From NCBI GenBank assembly GCA_017940185.1, contig JAGAZE010000039.1:1-64000 (forward strand): DNA of 64,000 bases, read 5' to 3'. Positions 51,563 through 60,816 of the stretch are shown piece after piece (position 1 is the first letter of the stretch; every line of letters begins with the position of its first letter). The stretch is from Bacteroidaceae bacterium. GTDB lineage: Bacteria; Bacteroidota; Bacteroidia; Bacteroidales; Bacteroidaceae. The notes beneath the pieces were generated by a model. That model saw only the letters and a program-made list of their open reading frames with translations, searched no databases and had not been told where the DNA came from. The position numbers and the translations under genes are program-made.

Positions 51563-54500
51563 GGTTGTGTATAGTTGTGTTGTAGTTGTCGTTGTATGAT
51601 TTTTGTTGGCAGTGTGACTACGATGGTTATCGTCTTGTTGTCGTGTGGCAGTGCGCGTATGCCGCATGCTCTGTGGTTGGTGCTTTCGCCGATGTCTCTC
51701 ACTATCTGCCGGCAGAGCAGCAGCGGCTGATTGTTGTCTTCGTCGAAGTTGAACAGCTGTGTCAGTGGCTTGTCGCCGGCAATGTGTTGATCAACGCTGA
51801 ATGCCATTTCGCTGTAGTTTTCCATTTGTGCCTGCCGTATCTGTGGTGGTGTCGGCTGTTGCTGCATGCTGTTGAGTGTGTCGACGAGCATGCTCACCAT
51901 GCGCCGAGGCGATGGCAACGGAGTTGTGTCGGTCTGTTGTTGTGCCTGTGCCGCCAGCATAGAGTGCAGTGTCTTGTAGTATTCGGTCATCTCTCGTGCA
52001 TCGGCGTCTTGTGCGTTGTCGGCGTCGAGCATGGTGCGTATGCGCGAGGGAAAATACATGGTTTCGTGTTTGAGAGTTGACAGTGTGTTGTCGAGCACGC
52101 TGTTGGTGATGTGCAGGCGCTGTTTCTCGTAGTCTATGCGTCGTCGTTGGTCGTTTGTCAGTGTGATGGTGTCGTTGTGTTGCTGTCTCAAGCTGTTGTC
52201 GGTGCGTAATGCGTCGGCCATGTCGGTCACCCATTGTTGCATGTCGGCGGGCAGCAGAGTGGCGTCGATGCGTTGCAGCCGGCGCAGTTTCTCATCGTCG
52301 CTCATGGTGCTCTGCAGACAGGTCATCAGGTCGGCAAAGAGCTGTTGTTGCCTTTCTTCTCTGCGGTGGGGACGGTAGAGGCGCAGCCAAGCCAGGAACA
52401 GCACACCCACAAGCATGGCGAGCAGTGCTATGATGCTGCTGTTTTTCTTGCCCACATTGTGTTGTAGTTCCTTGATGTTGTTGAGCAGCAGGTTGTCGGC
52501 AGTCAGTTCCTTATATAGTGATGTGTACACTCGGTTGTTGTAGTAGTATGTCTGCCAGTCGTGGAGTGCCAGTGCCGCCACCGCCGCTTCGTTGCGTGCG
52601 TCGAGCATGATGTCGTAGGGGGCGCTGATATTGTGATGCAGCCATTCCACTTCGGGTGGTATGGTGGCCAGTGCATCGTTGGTCAGCAGTGTGTCGAGGC
52701 CTTTCGGCAAGTGTTGGCGGTAGTCCTTGTTGATACAGCTGAGCGCTTGCTGAGTGCAGCGCAGTGCCTCTTCGTAGTGTGCGTTGATGTTGGCAAAGTA
52801 GGCGCTGTCGGCCCATTGCGCTGCAGTGTGTGGATGCGTGGTGTGTTGGCGTGCCAGTGTCGTGGCAGGCATGAGCATGAGCAGGGCAATGCTGAGTCGG
52901 CGCACGATGCCGCGCGGCAAGCGGAAGTGGAATCTGCTGCCTTGTCCCTCGCTGCTCTCGCAGCCTATTTCGCATACCGAGAACACGGGTGACATCTTTC
53001 GGTATTTCTCTATGATGCCGCGGCAGTTGAGCAATCCGAAGCCATGGTGCTTGGCGCTTGCCGGTGTGGAGGTGTTGAGTGTGGCATGCAGCTTGAAAAG
53101 GTTGGCACACTGCTCGGCAGTCATGCCCTTGCCGCTGTCACTGATGCTCACCTCCACCCACCGTTCGCCTTCGCTGGTGCCGATGTCGATGTGTCCGCCC
53201 TGAGGCGTGAAGCGCCGGGCGTTGTCGGCGATGGTGTTGATCATGAAGAGCGTGAGCGTAGGGTCGCCTTTCACCCACAGGTCGGTAGGCGCAATGTTGA
53301 GGGTGATGCCCTTTTGTGTGAAGCTCGTCTTGTTGTGTGCCACGATGTCGAGCAGGCGTTGTAGCGGGAAACTCTCAATGTGTAGGTTGAGAGAACCCTG
53401 CTGCATCTGTATCCACTGCGTGAGGCTGCGGTTGTAGTCTTCTATCTTCAGTGTCAGCTCGTGAATATATTGTCGTTGTTCTGTTGTGAGCGATCCTTGT
53501 CCCCGCTGGTGTTCCACCAATATGCGATCAATGAGCGGTGTGATGCTGTTGACGATGGCCAGTTTGGCTCGCTGCTCCATGTACTTCGTCTGATGCGCTT
53601 GCAGTACCAGCTCGTCGCTTTGCAGCAGCTCGTCGGCAGTCTGCTGTTCTTCTTTCCATGTGCGATGCTGTTGTTCCAGTCGGTGTGTCCATTCCTCCAA
53701 GGGCTGTCGCAGTGCTCTGAGTCGTGTCTCGTGATTGTTGCGGCGTCGCTGGCGGTAGGCCATCAACATGCCTGCGAGCAGCGATAGCAGTAGCAGTGTG
53801 CCGAGGATGGCAATAATCACAGTGCGCTGCCTGTCGCTATGGGCCAACTGCTCGGCTATCGACTCTTGCGCCTTGTCTTGCTGTGTGTGACCTATGAGGT
53901 CGAGATACATGTTGCGGTAGCGGTCGCTCTCTGCCTTATCGTTGAGCGCAGCATTCACTATCGACAGCTGTTCACTTATTGATGCCACCAGGTCGGGTGC
54001 CTGCATGATGAACGTGTCGGCATCGAGTGCGTCGTGCAACAAGGTGAGGGCATGCAGATAGTCGCCTATCTGCTGATAGCAGCGTGCCAGAGTGCGATAG
54101 GCACCCGCCATCTGGTATACATCGCCATAGCCGGCGAAGAAGTCGAGTGCGTTGCTGGCCAACTGCCCTGCCAGCAGACTGTCGGGCACATCTGTGGCGT
54201 GAAACATGACTAACGTGGTGCGGTTGTTGTTGAGCAGTGTGTCGCGCATGGCAGGTGAGAGCAGGTGCTCGCTGATGGCTTGCAGGGCATTGGCCTGCCA
54301 GTAAGGGTAGTTGCGGTGGGTGGCTATCTGGTAGCAGCGCGTGAGTAGTTGCCATTCCTGCTGTGCTATCTGCTCTGCCGTGCCTTCGGTGATGCACCCG
54401 CCGGCACCGTAGTTATAGAGATAGGCCAGATATTGGGCTGTGTCGGTCTGCAATTGTGGCAGTGTCTGCATGTGGGAAAGGGCTTCCACCGACTGCTGCT

Positions 54501-55047
54501 GCAGCCCCATGTAATAGTAGTAGGTAGACAGCACGATGTAGTATTCGCTCTCGGCATATATCAGCCGCTGCTGCTGGCGGAGTGAGAGGGCGTTGCTCTC
54601 TTCGTGTATGCGGCGCAGATGCTGTTCGGCCCGCTCGCGGTGGTCGTAGAAGTGCTTGTTCTCCGAGCACCGCTGGCACAGTCGCATCAGCTGCACGTCA
54701 GCTACGAGGCGCTCTATATGGTCGCCAGTGATGCAGGAAACGCTATCGAGCAATCGGCGGGCCTCAGTGTAGTTCATCCTTGCCAGGGCCACGAATGCCA
54801 TGTGGTTGATGGCCTCTGCGCGATCGGTGGCAGTGGCATCGCCTTGCTCGAGTGCCTGCCGCGCATACCACAGCGTGCTGTCGAGGTTGCGGTAGTGGTA
54901 GTCGTAGGCTGTGCGGTTGAACCTCTCGGCTGTCGAAGGAGTATCCGAAGTGCACCCGGTGATGAGCATCAACAACCCCATCGCCATGGCGAAAAGACCA
55001 CAGCGTAGCAGGGTAGGGGAGTCGATATGTCGCGGTGTGGAGTGCAT
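51559..55047 (-). CDS. Giant sensor histidine kinase with two modules and complementary losses
   Basis: A 1162-residue protein. Module one: lipoprotein-like signal (LLMLITGC, Cys32), TPR-like periplasmic region to about 405, span 409-431, coiled coil, a histidine-helix with Asn500 where His is expected (LAIVNSITPL), and an ATPase domain with N box NTIADNARRF (604-613), DSGKG (637-641) and GFGL (669-672). Module two: a second signal-like segment 716-732, a TPR-like region with EEALRCTQQAL, span 870-888, His994 in LKHETMYFP, and a shrunken ATPase remnant without N or G boxes. It fits the Bacteroides sensors annotated DUF5112/DUF5113 (recalled, not searched). ATG 55045-55047 begins the signal. 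The RluA-like gene ends 17 bp upstream. Confidence 0.88.
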   Translation of the reverse strand: MHSTPRHIDSPTLLRCGLFAMAMGLLMLITGCTSDTPSTAERFNRTAYDYHYRNLDSTLWYARQALEQGDATATDRAEAINHMAFVALARMNYTEARRLLDSVSCITGDHIERLVADVQLMRLCQRCSENKHFYDHRERAEQHLRRIHEESNALSLRQQQRLIYAESEYYIVLSTYYYYMGLQQQSVEALSHMQTLPQLQTDTAQYLAYLYNYGAGGCITEGTAEQIAQQEWQLLTRCYQIATHRNYPYWQANALQAISEHLLSPAMRDTLLNNNRTTLVMFHATDVPDSLLAGQLASNALDFFAGYGDVYQMAGAYRTLARCYQQIGDYLHALTLLHDALDADTFIMQAPDLVASISEQLSIVNAALNDKAESDRYRNMYLDLIGHTQQDKAQESIAEQLAHSDRQRTVIIAILGTLLLLSLLAGMLMAYRQRRRNNHETRLRALRQPLEEWTHRLEQQHRTWKEEQQTADELLQSDELVLQAHQTKYMEQRAKLAIVNSITPLIDRILVEHQRGQGSLTTEQRQYIHELTLKIEDYNRSLTQWIQMQQGSLNLHIESFPLQRLLDIVAHNKTSFTQKGITLNIAPTDLWVKGDPTLTLFMINTIADNARRFTPQGGHIDIGTSEGERWVEVSISDSGKGMTAEQCANLFKLHATLNTSTPASAKHHGFGLLNCRGIIEKYRKMSPVFSVCEIGCESSEGQGSRFHFRLPRGIVRRLSIALLMLMPATTLARQHTTHPHTAAQWADSAYFANINAHYEEALRCTQQALSCINKDYRQHLPKGLDTLLTNDALATIPPEVEWLHHNISAPYDIMLDARNEAAVAALALHDWQTYYYNNRVYTSLYKELTADNLLLNNIKELQHNVGKKNSSIIALLAMLVGVLFLAWLRLYRPHRREERQQQLFADLMTCLQSTMSDDEKLRRLQRIDATLLPADMQQWVTDMADALRTDNSLRQQHNDTITLTNDQRRRIDYEKQRLHITNSVLDNTLSTLKHETMYFPSRIRTMLDADNAQDADAREMTEYYKTLHSMLAAQAQQQTDTTPLPSPRRMVSMLVDTLNSMQQQPTPPQIRQAQMENYSEMAFSVDQHIAGDKPLTQLFNFDEDNNQPLLLCRQIVRDIGESTNHRACGIRALPHDNKTITIVVTLPTKIIQRQLQHNYTQP

Positions 55048-55064
55048 AAGGGGTGCGGGGGAGG

Positions 55065-55760
55065 TTATGAGGTGGAAGTGTGGTTTGTGAGGGCTTCCCA
55101 CAAGCTATCGTGAGGCGTACGGGCGACAATATCAATAGGCTGTTTGGATACGGGATGCACAAAACATATCCGTCTCGCAATGAGCGCAATGCCGCCATCG
55201 GGATTCGAGCGTGGCGCGCCATATTTCAGGTCGCCCTTGATGGGAAGCCCAACCTTGGCCAGTTGGCAGCGTATCTGGTGGTGACGTCCAGTGTGCAGTG
55301 TCACCTGCAGCAAGGCATAGCGGTCGGTATGGTTTAGCATCTGGTAGTCGAGGCGAGCCTCCTTGCTGTTGGGCACTTCGTGTTCGTAGGCGCGACTGAT
55401 ATTTTTCTGTTCGTTGCGTGTAAGCCAGTGATGCAGGCTCACCATGGTGCCATCAGTGAGTATGTGTTGCCGATAGGGAACGATGGCCCAATAGGTTTTC
55501 TGCACCTCACCCTTACGAAACAACTCATTCATCCGTGTAAGGGCCTTGCTTGTGCGGGCAAACACCACCAATCCGCTCACAGGACGATCCAGACGATGCA
55601 CCACGCCAAGAAAAACGTTGCCAGGCTTGGAGAACTTCTCCTTCAAGTAGCGCTTCAGTACCTCCACCATAGGTTCGTCGCCTGTCTTGTCGCCCTGCAC
55701 AATCTCGCCACAAAGCTTGTGAACTATCAGCAGGTGATTGTCTTCATACAATATGTCCAT
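55065..55760 (-). CDS. RluA-family RNA pseudouridine synthase
   Basis: A 231-residue pseudouridine synthase. The catalytic Asp58 lies in HRLDRPVSGLVVFARTS, and LQVTLHTGRHHQIRCQLAKVGLPIKGDLKYG is the second hallmark. It has no S4 domain, so it resembles the short RluA/TruC type. Target rRNA or tRNA site cannot be told. It appears to lead the operon that continues with the sensor kinase (17-bp gap). Confidence 0.93.
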   Translation of the reverse strand: MDILYEDNHLLIVHKLCGEIVQGDKTGDEPMVEVLKRYLKEKFSKPGNVFLGVVHRLDRPVSGLVVFARTSKALTRMNELFRKGEVQKTYWAIVPYRQHILTDGTMVSLHHWLTRNEQKNISRAYEHEVPNSKEARLDYQMLNHTDRYALLQVTLHTGRHHQIRCQLAKVGLPIKGDLKYGAPRSNPDGGIALIARRICFVHPVSKQPIDIVARTPHDSLWEALTNHTSTS

Positions 55761-55767
55761 ATCACTG

Positions 55768-55775
55768 CAAAGGTA
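55768..55775 (-). promoter_or_regulatory. -7 promoter element for the pseudouridine synthase gene
   Basis: TACCTTTG on the minus strand, 7 bp before the ATG at 55760. The predicted transcript would start at or very close to the start codon, so the mRNA may be almost leaderless. Confidence 0.6.
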
Positions 55776-55976
55776 ATCAATATTTTGGAAATCACGGACA
55801 AGGAGTTCTGAAAAATGGGAGGGAAAAGTTGACTAGCGGTTGGTCTTGTCTGTAGACGATTGGGAAACACAAAGTGCACGACATCTCATCCCCTGCGTTA
55901 AGAAGACAGGGAGAATAGTTCTTCGTCATGCTTAAGAGTCGACACCATTGTCAATAATCCATTATCATTTTCACTT

Positions 55977-56444
55977 TCACTTCTTCCACAGGCATTGCGT
56001 GATGTCTTCGAAGTTGCCGTCGGATGTCTGCTTGTATAGGTGCTGATTGGTAGTTGGCGAGGTGAGGGGACCAAGATGCTTGATGTAAGGTCCTAACTTA
56101 ATATAGTGGAAGAGTGTCTTTTCGAAGTTGCGTGGCATTCGGATGCGTCCGCTGTACCATGCCCGGCGCAGAGCGGGGTGTGCCTGTCTGAGGTGTCGCG
56201 CCAGGGCGGCAACAGCCATTGGGTCGGCATCGCCGCCCATGAAAGCCACACACGTGATGTCGGCCTCCACCTTTTTCACCAGCGCATCGAGACTGTCGGG
56301 CATGAGCGGGGTGCCTATGTCTTCCCATAGGTAGGCACTGTGGCAGCCAGGGCAGCGGCAGGGGCAATTGGAAAGGTTGATGGCTAGCGTGGTCTCGTCG
56401 GGAATTTCGGAGAAGACAATGCCTGTATTGACATATTTCAGCAT
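55977..56444 (-). CDS. nrdG: Anaerobic ribonucleotide reductase activating protein
   Basis: A 155-residue radical-SAM activase. Cys27, Cys31 and Cys34 (CPCRCPGC) form the CxxxCxxC cluster motif. The start MLKYVNTGIVFSEIPDETTLAINLSNCP is the usual NrdG N-terminus, and FMGGDADP follows. It makes the glycyl radical on NrdD under anaerobic conditions; nrdD is not in this window. ATG 56442-56444 is chosen because the open frame to 56612 passes the promoter at 56552-56559. Confidence 0.93.
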   Translation of the reverse strand: MLKYVNTGIVFSEIPDETTLAINLSNCPCRCPGCHSAYLWEDIGTPLMPDSLDALVKKVEADITCVAFMGGDADPMAVAALARHLRQAHPALRRAWYSGRIRMPRNFEKTLFHYIKLGPYIKHLGPLTSPTTNQHLYKQTSDGNFEDITQCLWKK

Positions 56445-56551
56445 GGGAGGAATCGCGTTGTCAATAGTTGTTTTGGGGGAGTGATGATGATGGTTGTCGT
56501 TAAATTGTGCGACTTTCGTACGAGCAGCCAGCGTCAACTTAGGACAGTTCG

Positions 56552-56559
56552 CAAAGGTA
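56552..56559 (-). promoter_or_regulatory. -7 promoter element for nrdG
   Basis: TACCTTTG on the minus strand gives a leader of about 100 nt before the nrdG ATG. Confidence 0.55.
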
Positions 56560-56627
56560 GGAAGAAATCCATAATCGATACACACAAAGAGCAGATAAAA
56601 GTAGATATGCAAAAACCTTACTCAATG

Positions 56628-56659
56628 TTTGGGCTGCGCGAGAATGTATTGTATCTTTG
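56628..56659 (+). promoter_or_regulatory. Promoter (-33 and -7) for pepD
   Basis: TTTG at 56628-56631 and TATCTTTG at 56652-56659, 20 bp apart, 80 bp before the ATG at 56740. It diverges from the nrdG promoter. Confidence 0.75.
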
Positions 56660-56739
56660 CATGGCGATATTTATCGCGCAACACACCTATAGCCTAAGAC
56701 TGACATATTCAACAATACACACAAATAAAACAATCTATT

Positions 56740-58200
56740 ATGAACAACGCCAACCTACAACCTTCCTGCGTGTTTGAGCAGTTTGCTCGCATCAACCAAA
56801 TTCCTCGCCCCTCCAAGCACGAAGAGCAGATGATAGCTTTCCTCAAAGCTTTTGGAGCTGAACGTAATCTGGAAACTATCGTTGACGAGACGGGCAACGT
56901 GCTCATACGTAAACCAGCTACACCAGGATACGAAAACTGTAAGACCATCATCCTGCAAAGTCACATGGACATGGTATGCGAAAAACTCGTTGACCTCGAT
57001 TTTGACTTTCACCACGACCCCATACAGACAGAGGTGGACGGCGAATGGCTCAAGGCAAAGGGCACTACGCTAGGTGCCGACGACGGAATAGGATGCGCCA
57101 TCGAACTCGCCATACTCGACAGCAACGATATAGAGCACGGACCTATTGAGTGTGTGTTCACCGTTGACGAAGAAACAGGACTCACCGGTGCTGAAGGAAT
57201 GAAACCCGGTTTCATGACAGGTGACTGGCTTATCAATCTCGATAGCGAAGATGAGGGACAAATCTTCGTGAGCTGCGCAGGAGGCATGACCACCGATGCC
57301 GTGTTCCCCTTCACCAAAGAGCAACCTGCAGAGGGACATTTCTTCTTCAAAATCAGTCTGAAAGGTCTTGTGGGCGGACACTCCGGCGACGATATCAACA
57401 AGAAGCGCGCCAACGCCATCAAGGTACTTACCCGCTTCCTCTATAAGATGCAGGAGCAGACGGGCGACCTGCGCCTGGCATGCTTCAACGCAGGCAAACT
57501 GCACAATGCCATACCACGCGACGGCATCGCTATCTTCTCTGTGCCACAAGCCGAGAAAGAAAATGTGCGCGCCGCATGGAATATTTTTGCCGAACAGGTG
57601 AAAGAAGAATTCCACGTAACCGAACACAACATGCAATTTGAAATGGAAAGCGCCGAAGCACAACCCGTCATGGCAAAAGAGACATCGGAGCGCATCATCC
57701 GTGCCCTGCAGGCCGCCGACAACGGTATCTTTGCCATGTGTCAGGACGAGGCCATCGCATGGCTCGTAGAGACTTCCAACAATGTGGCCAGCGTGACAAC
57801 CAACGACGACAACGTGAAAATAGTGGCCAGCCAACGCTCCAACGTGATGAGTAACCTTGAAAACCAAGCTGCCACTATCAAGGCGGTGTTCCAACTCGCG
57901 GGGGCACAGGTGAAGCAGAAAGATCCATATCCCGCATGGAAGATGAATCCCGACAGCAAACTTACACAGCTCGTCGTCGACACCTACAAAGCACTCTTCA
58001 ATAAGGAACCGCGAGTGCTGGGCATACATGCAGGACTGGAATGCGGACTGTTCTCCGAGCGCTATCCCAACATCGACATGGTAAGCTTCGGACCGACGCT
58101 GCGCGGTGTACACTCACCTGACGAGAAGTTGCATATCCCCACCGTACAAATGGTATGGGATCATCTGCTCGCCATACTCAAGCAGACTCCTGCAAAGTGA
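56740..58200 (+). CDS. pepD: Aminoacyl-histidine dipeptidase (PepD)
   Basis: A 486-residue M20-family dipeptidase. Metal and catalytic residues: His75 and Asp77 (SHMDMVCEK), Asp114/Asp115 (LGADDGIGCA), and Glu144/Glu145 (DEETGLTGAEG). GGHSGDDINKKRANAI marks the dimerisation domain insertion. It breaks X-His and many other dipeptides in the cytoplasm and supports amino-acid use from peptides. The gene stands alone with its own promoter and terminator. Confidence 0.96.
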   Translation: MNNANLQPSCVFEQFARINQIPRPSKHEEQMIAFLKAFGAERNLETIVDETGNVLIRKPATPGYENCKTIILQSHMDMVCEKLVDLDFDFHHDPIQTEVDGEWLKAKGTTLGADDGIGCAIELAILDSNDIEHGPIECVFTVDEETGLTGAEGMKPGFMTGDWLINLDSEDEGQIFVSCAGGMTTDAVFPFTKEQPAEGHFFFKISLKGLVGGHSGDDINKKRANAIKVLTRFLYKMQEQTGDLRLACFNAGKLHNAIPRDGIAIFSVPQAEKENVRAAWNIFAEQVKEEFHVTEHNMQFEMESAEAQPVMAKETSERIIRALQAADNGIFAMCQDEAIAWLVETSNNVASVTTNDDNVKIVASQRSNVMSNLENQAATIKAVFQLAGAQVKQKDPYPAWKMNPDSKLTQLVVDTYKALFNKEPRVLGIHAGLECGLFSERYPNIDMVSFGPTLRGVHSPDEKLHIPTVQMVWDHLLAILKQTPAK

Positions 58201-58260
58201 TAGGTAGTGCTCCGTCGCTATGACGGCACACCCTAATTGCAGAATAATAACGAAGATAAT

Positions 58261-58294
58261 GACAGGAAATCGTCAAGGGTTTCCTGTCTTTTCT
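58261..58294 (+). terminator. Intrinsic terminator of pepD
   Basis: GACAGGAAA (58261-58269) and TTTCCTGTC (58280-58288) form a perfect 9-bp stem with a 10-nt loop, followed by TTTTCTT. Confidence 0.88.
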
Positions 58295-58403
58295 TGTATG
58301 TATTCCACTCAAAGTGTCCTAACACCGATTTGGGTTTAATATACTGGGCATGGCTTGCGCTAAAAAACATCAATGAAAAAGAAAGGGGATTGTACAAAAG
58401 CGT

Positions 58404-58411
58404 TACCTTTG
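58404..58411 (+). promoter_or_regulatory. -7 promoter element for hppA
   Basis: TACCTTTG, 107 bp before the hppA ATG. A leader of about 100 nt is implied; no strong structure was seen in it. Confidence 0.6.
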
Positions 58412-58518
58412 CGAATTGAATATGTGAATCGCCTCACCACCTTTCGTGCAAACGGGGGCAATGCAGGGACACAAAATCTGTCAGGATGCAAACCCAACAC
58501 TCTTAAATCAATACAACA

Positions 58519-60726
58519 ATGAACATACCTATTGTCTTCTATCTCATTCCGATAGCCTCGGTATGCGCCTTGATTATGGCATGGTATTTCTTCAGGCAGA
58601 TGATGTCTGCCGATGAAGGTTCGCCGCGAATGCGCGAAATAGCCCTTTATGTGCGCAAAGGCGCCATGGCCTACCTCAGACAACAGTACCGCGTGGTGCT
58701 TATCGTCTTTGTAGTTCTGGCACTGGTGTTTGCCTTCATGGCCTATGTGCTCAAGGCACAGAACCCTTGGGTTCCCTTCGCATTCCTCACTGGAGGATTC
58801 TTCTCCGGGCTGGCAGGATTCTTTGGCATGAAGACCGCCACCTACGCCTCGGCGCGCACAGCTAATGCGGCGCGCAAGAGTCTGGACGGCGGACTGAAGA
58901 TAGCCTTCCGTTCGGGCGCCGTGATGGGACTCACCGTCGTGGGACTCGGATTGCTCGACATTGCCGTGTGGTTTCTCGTACTCAGCTGTTTCTATCACGG
59001 AGATAAGATGTCGCTTATCACTATTACCACTACGATGCTCACCTTTGGCATGGGTGCCTCCACACAAGCGCTCTTTGCACGAGTGGGAGGAGGCATCTAC
59101 ACCAAGGCCGCCGACGTGGGCGCTGACATTGTGGGAAAGGTGGAAGCCGATATCCCTGAAGACGACCCGCGCAACCCAGCAACCATTGCCGACAACGTAG
59201 GCGACAACGTAGGCGACGTGGCAGGCATGGGGGCCGACCTGTACGAAAGCTATTGCGGAAGCATACTCTCTACGGCAGCCCTTGGTGCTACCGCCTTCGC
59301 CCTCGGCAGTGCCGACATGCAACTCAGAGCCGTCATAGCACCAATGCTCATTGCCGCTGTCGGAGTGTTTCTTTCCCTGTTGGGCATCTACCTGGTGCGC
59401 ACGAAGGAAGGTGCCACTATGCGCGACCTGCTGGGATCACTTAGCCGAGGAACCAATGTGGCAGCAGTACTCATAGCAATAGCATCGGCAGCAATACTCT
59501 ATTTGCTCAAGATAGACAACTGGTTGGGACTCACAGGCTCGGTAGTAAGTGGACTATTGGCGGGTGTCATCATCGGAAAAGCTACCGAATACTACACCTC
59601 CCACAGTTATCGACCCACGCAGAAGATCTCGGAAGCAGGACAGACGGGAGCTGCTACAGTAATAATAAAGGGCATCGGCACTGGAATGATTTCCACCTGC
59701 ATCCCTGTGGTGACCATCAGCGTGGCTATCTTGCTGAGCTATATGTGTGCCAATGGTTTCAACCTCACCATGAGCGCGCAGAGCATCTCGTTCGGTCTTT
59801 ACGGCATTGGCATCGCTGCTGTGGGCATGCTCTCCACCCTGGGCATTACTTTGGCCACCGATGCCTACGGCCCCATTGCCGACAACGCAGGTGGCAATGC
59901 TGAAATGAGCGAGCTGGGAGAAGAAGTTCGCCACCGCACCGATGCCCTCGATGCCCTAGGCAATACCACGGCAGCCACGGGCAAAGGCTTTGCTATCGGC
60001 TCGGCGGCACTCACGGCCCTGGCACTGCTCGCATCATATATAGAAGAGGTGAAGATAGCCATGCATCAAGCAGTAGAGACAGGCAAAGAATTTATCAACC
60101 CCATCACCCATACGGTGTTCAACCCGCAGGATGCCGACATTCCGGCCTTCATGGAGTTCTTCCAAGTCAATCTGATGAATCCTAAAGTACTCATCGGTGC
60201 TTTCATCGGTGCCATGGCAGCATTCCTGTTTTGTGGTATGACCATGGAAGCCGTGGGACGCGCCGCACAAAAGATGGTGATGGAGGTGCGTCGTCAGTTC
60301 CGTGAGATTAAAGGAATACTTGAAGGAAAGGCCACGCCCGACTACGGACGCTGCGTGGAAATATCCACCAAGGCGGCACAACATGAGATGATACTACCTT
60401 CGGTATTGGCCATTGTCATCCCCATCGTTGTGGGGTGTGTGCTTGGTGTGGCAGGCGTACTCGGACTGCTCACCGGCGGCCTGGCCTGCGGATTCACCCT
60501 TGCCGTATTCATGGCGAATGCCGGCGGAGCGTGGGACAATGCAAAGAAGAATATAGAAGAAGGACAGTTTGGCGGCAAAGGCTCGTTTGCACACAAGGCA
60601 TGCATCGTGGGCGATACCGTGGGCGACCCCTTCAAGGACACAAGCGGGCCATCGCTCAATATACTCATCAAACTCATGTCGATGGTGTCGATAGTAATGG
60701 CGGGACTCACCGTCCTCTTCATGTAA
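58519..60726 (+). CDS. hppA: Membrane-bound cation-pumping pyrophosphatase
   Basis: A 735-residue integral membrane pyrophosphatase with about sixteen spans. The substrate site is seen in DVGADIVGKVEADIPEDDPRNP and ADNVGDNVGDVAGMGADL. The K+-dependence residue is Ala in GNTTAATGKGF, which in this family marks K+-requiring enzymes, most of which pump Na+ (or Na+ and H+). It turns pyrophosphate hydrolysis into an ion gradient at the inner membrane. Ion specificity is inferred. It stands alone. Confidence 0.97.
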   Translation: MNIPIVFYLIPIASVCALIMAWYFFRQMMSADEGSPRMREIALYVRKGAMAYLRQQYRVVLIVFVVLALVFAFMAYVLKAQNPWVPFAFLTGGFFSGLAGFFGMKTATYASARTANAARKSLDGGLKIAFRSGAVMGLTVVGLGLLDIAVWFLVLSCFYHGDKMSLITITTTMLTFGMGASTQALFARVGGGIYTKAADVGADIVGKVEADIPEDDPRNPATIADNVGDNVGDVAGMGADLYESYCGSILSTAALGATAFALGSADMQLRAVIAPMLIAAVGVFLSLLGIYLVRTKEGATMRDLLGSLSRGTNVAAVLIAIASAAILYLLKIDNWLGLTGSVVSGLLAGVIIGKATEYYTSHSYRPTQKISEAGQTGAATVIIKGIGTGMISTCIPVVTISVAILLSYMCANGFNLTMSAQSISFGLYGIGIAAVGMLSTLGITLATDAYGPIADNAGGNAEMSELGEEVRHRTDALDALGNTTAATGKGFAIGSAALTALALLASYIEEVKIAMHQAVETGKEFINPITHTVFNPQDADIPAFMEFFQVNLMNPKVLIGAFIGAMAAFLFCGMTMEAVGRAAQKMVMEVRRQFREIKGILEGKATPDYGRCVEISTKAAQHEMILPSVLAIVIPIVVGCVLGVAGVLGLLTGGLACGFTLAVFMANAGGAWDNAKKNIEEGQFGGKGSFAHKACIVGDTVGDPFKDTSGPSLNILIKLMSMVSIVMAGLTVLFM

Positions 60727-60765
60727 AACTTTATAGGAACCTTTAATCAAATTGTAAAACAAATA

Positions 60766-60797
60766 TTTGCATAGTCGTGCGAAAGGCAATACCTTTG
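60766..60797 (+). promoter_or_regulatory. Promoter (-33 and -7) of the coiled-coil/zapA/rny operon
   Basis: TTTG at 60766-60769 and TACCTTTG at 60790-60797, 20 bp apart. The -7 ends 19 bp before the ATG at 60817, so the mRNA leader is short. Confidence 0.75.
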
Positions 60798-60816
60798 CCC
60801 TGTTCATTACTATGCC

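Larger units (their letters stand above)
58201..58518. other. 318-bp gap with pepD terminator and hppA promoter
   Basis: Holds the terminator at 58261 and the -7 element at 58404. Nothing else is seen; the short frame at 58237-58419 lacks coding features. Confidence 0.6.

Noticed and set aside
56445..56612. N-terminal extension of nrdG
   Set aside because: It crosses the minus-strand promoter at 56552-56559 and adds sequence foreign to NrdG.
57070..58113. 347-residue open frame opposite pepD
   Set aside because: Shadow of pepD; no recognisable motif.
58360..59322. 320-residue open frame opposite hppA
   Set aside because: Shadow of hppA, crosses its promoter and start; no domain.
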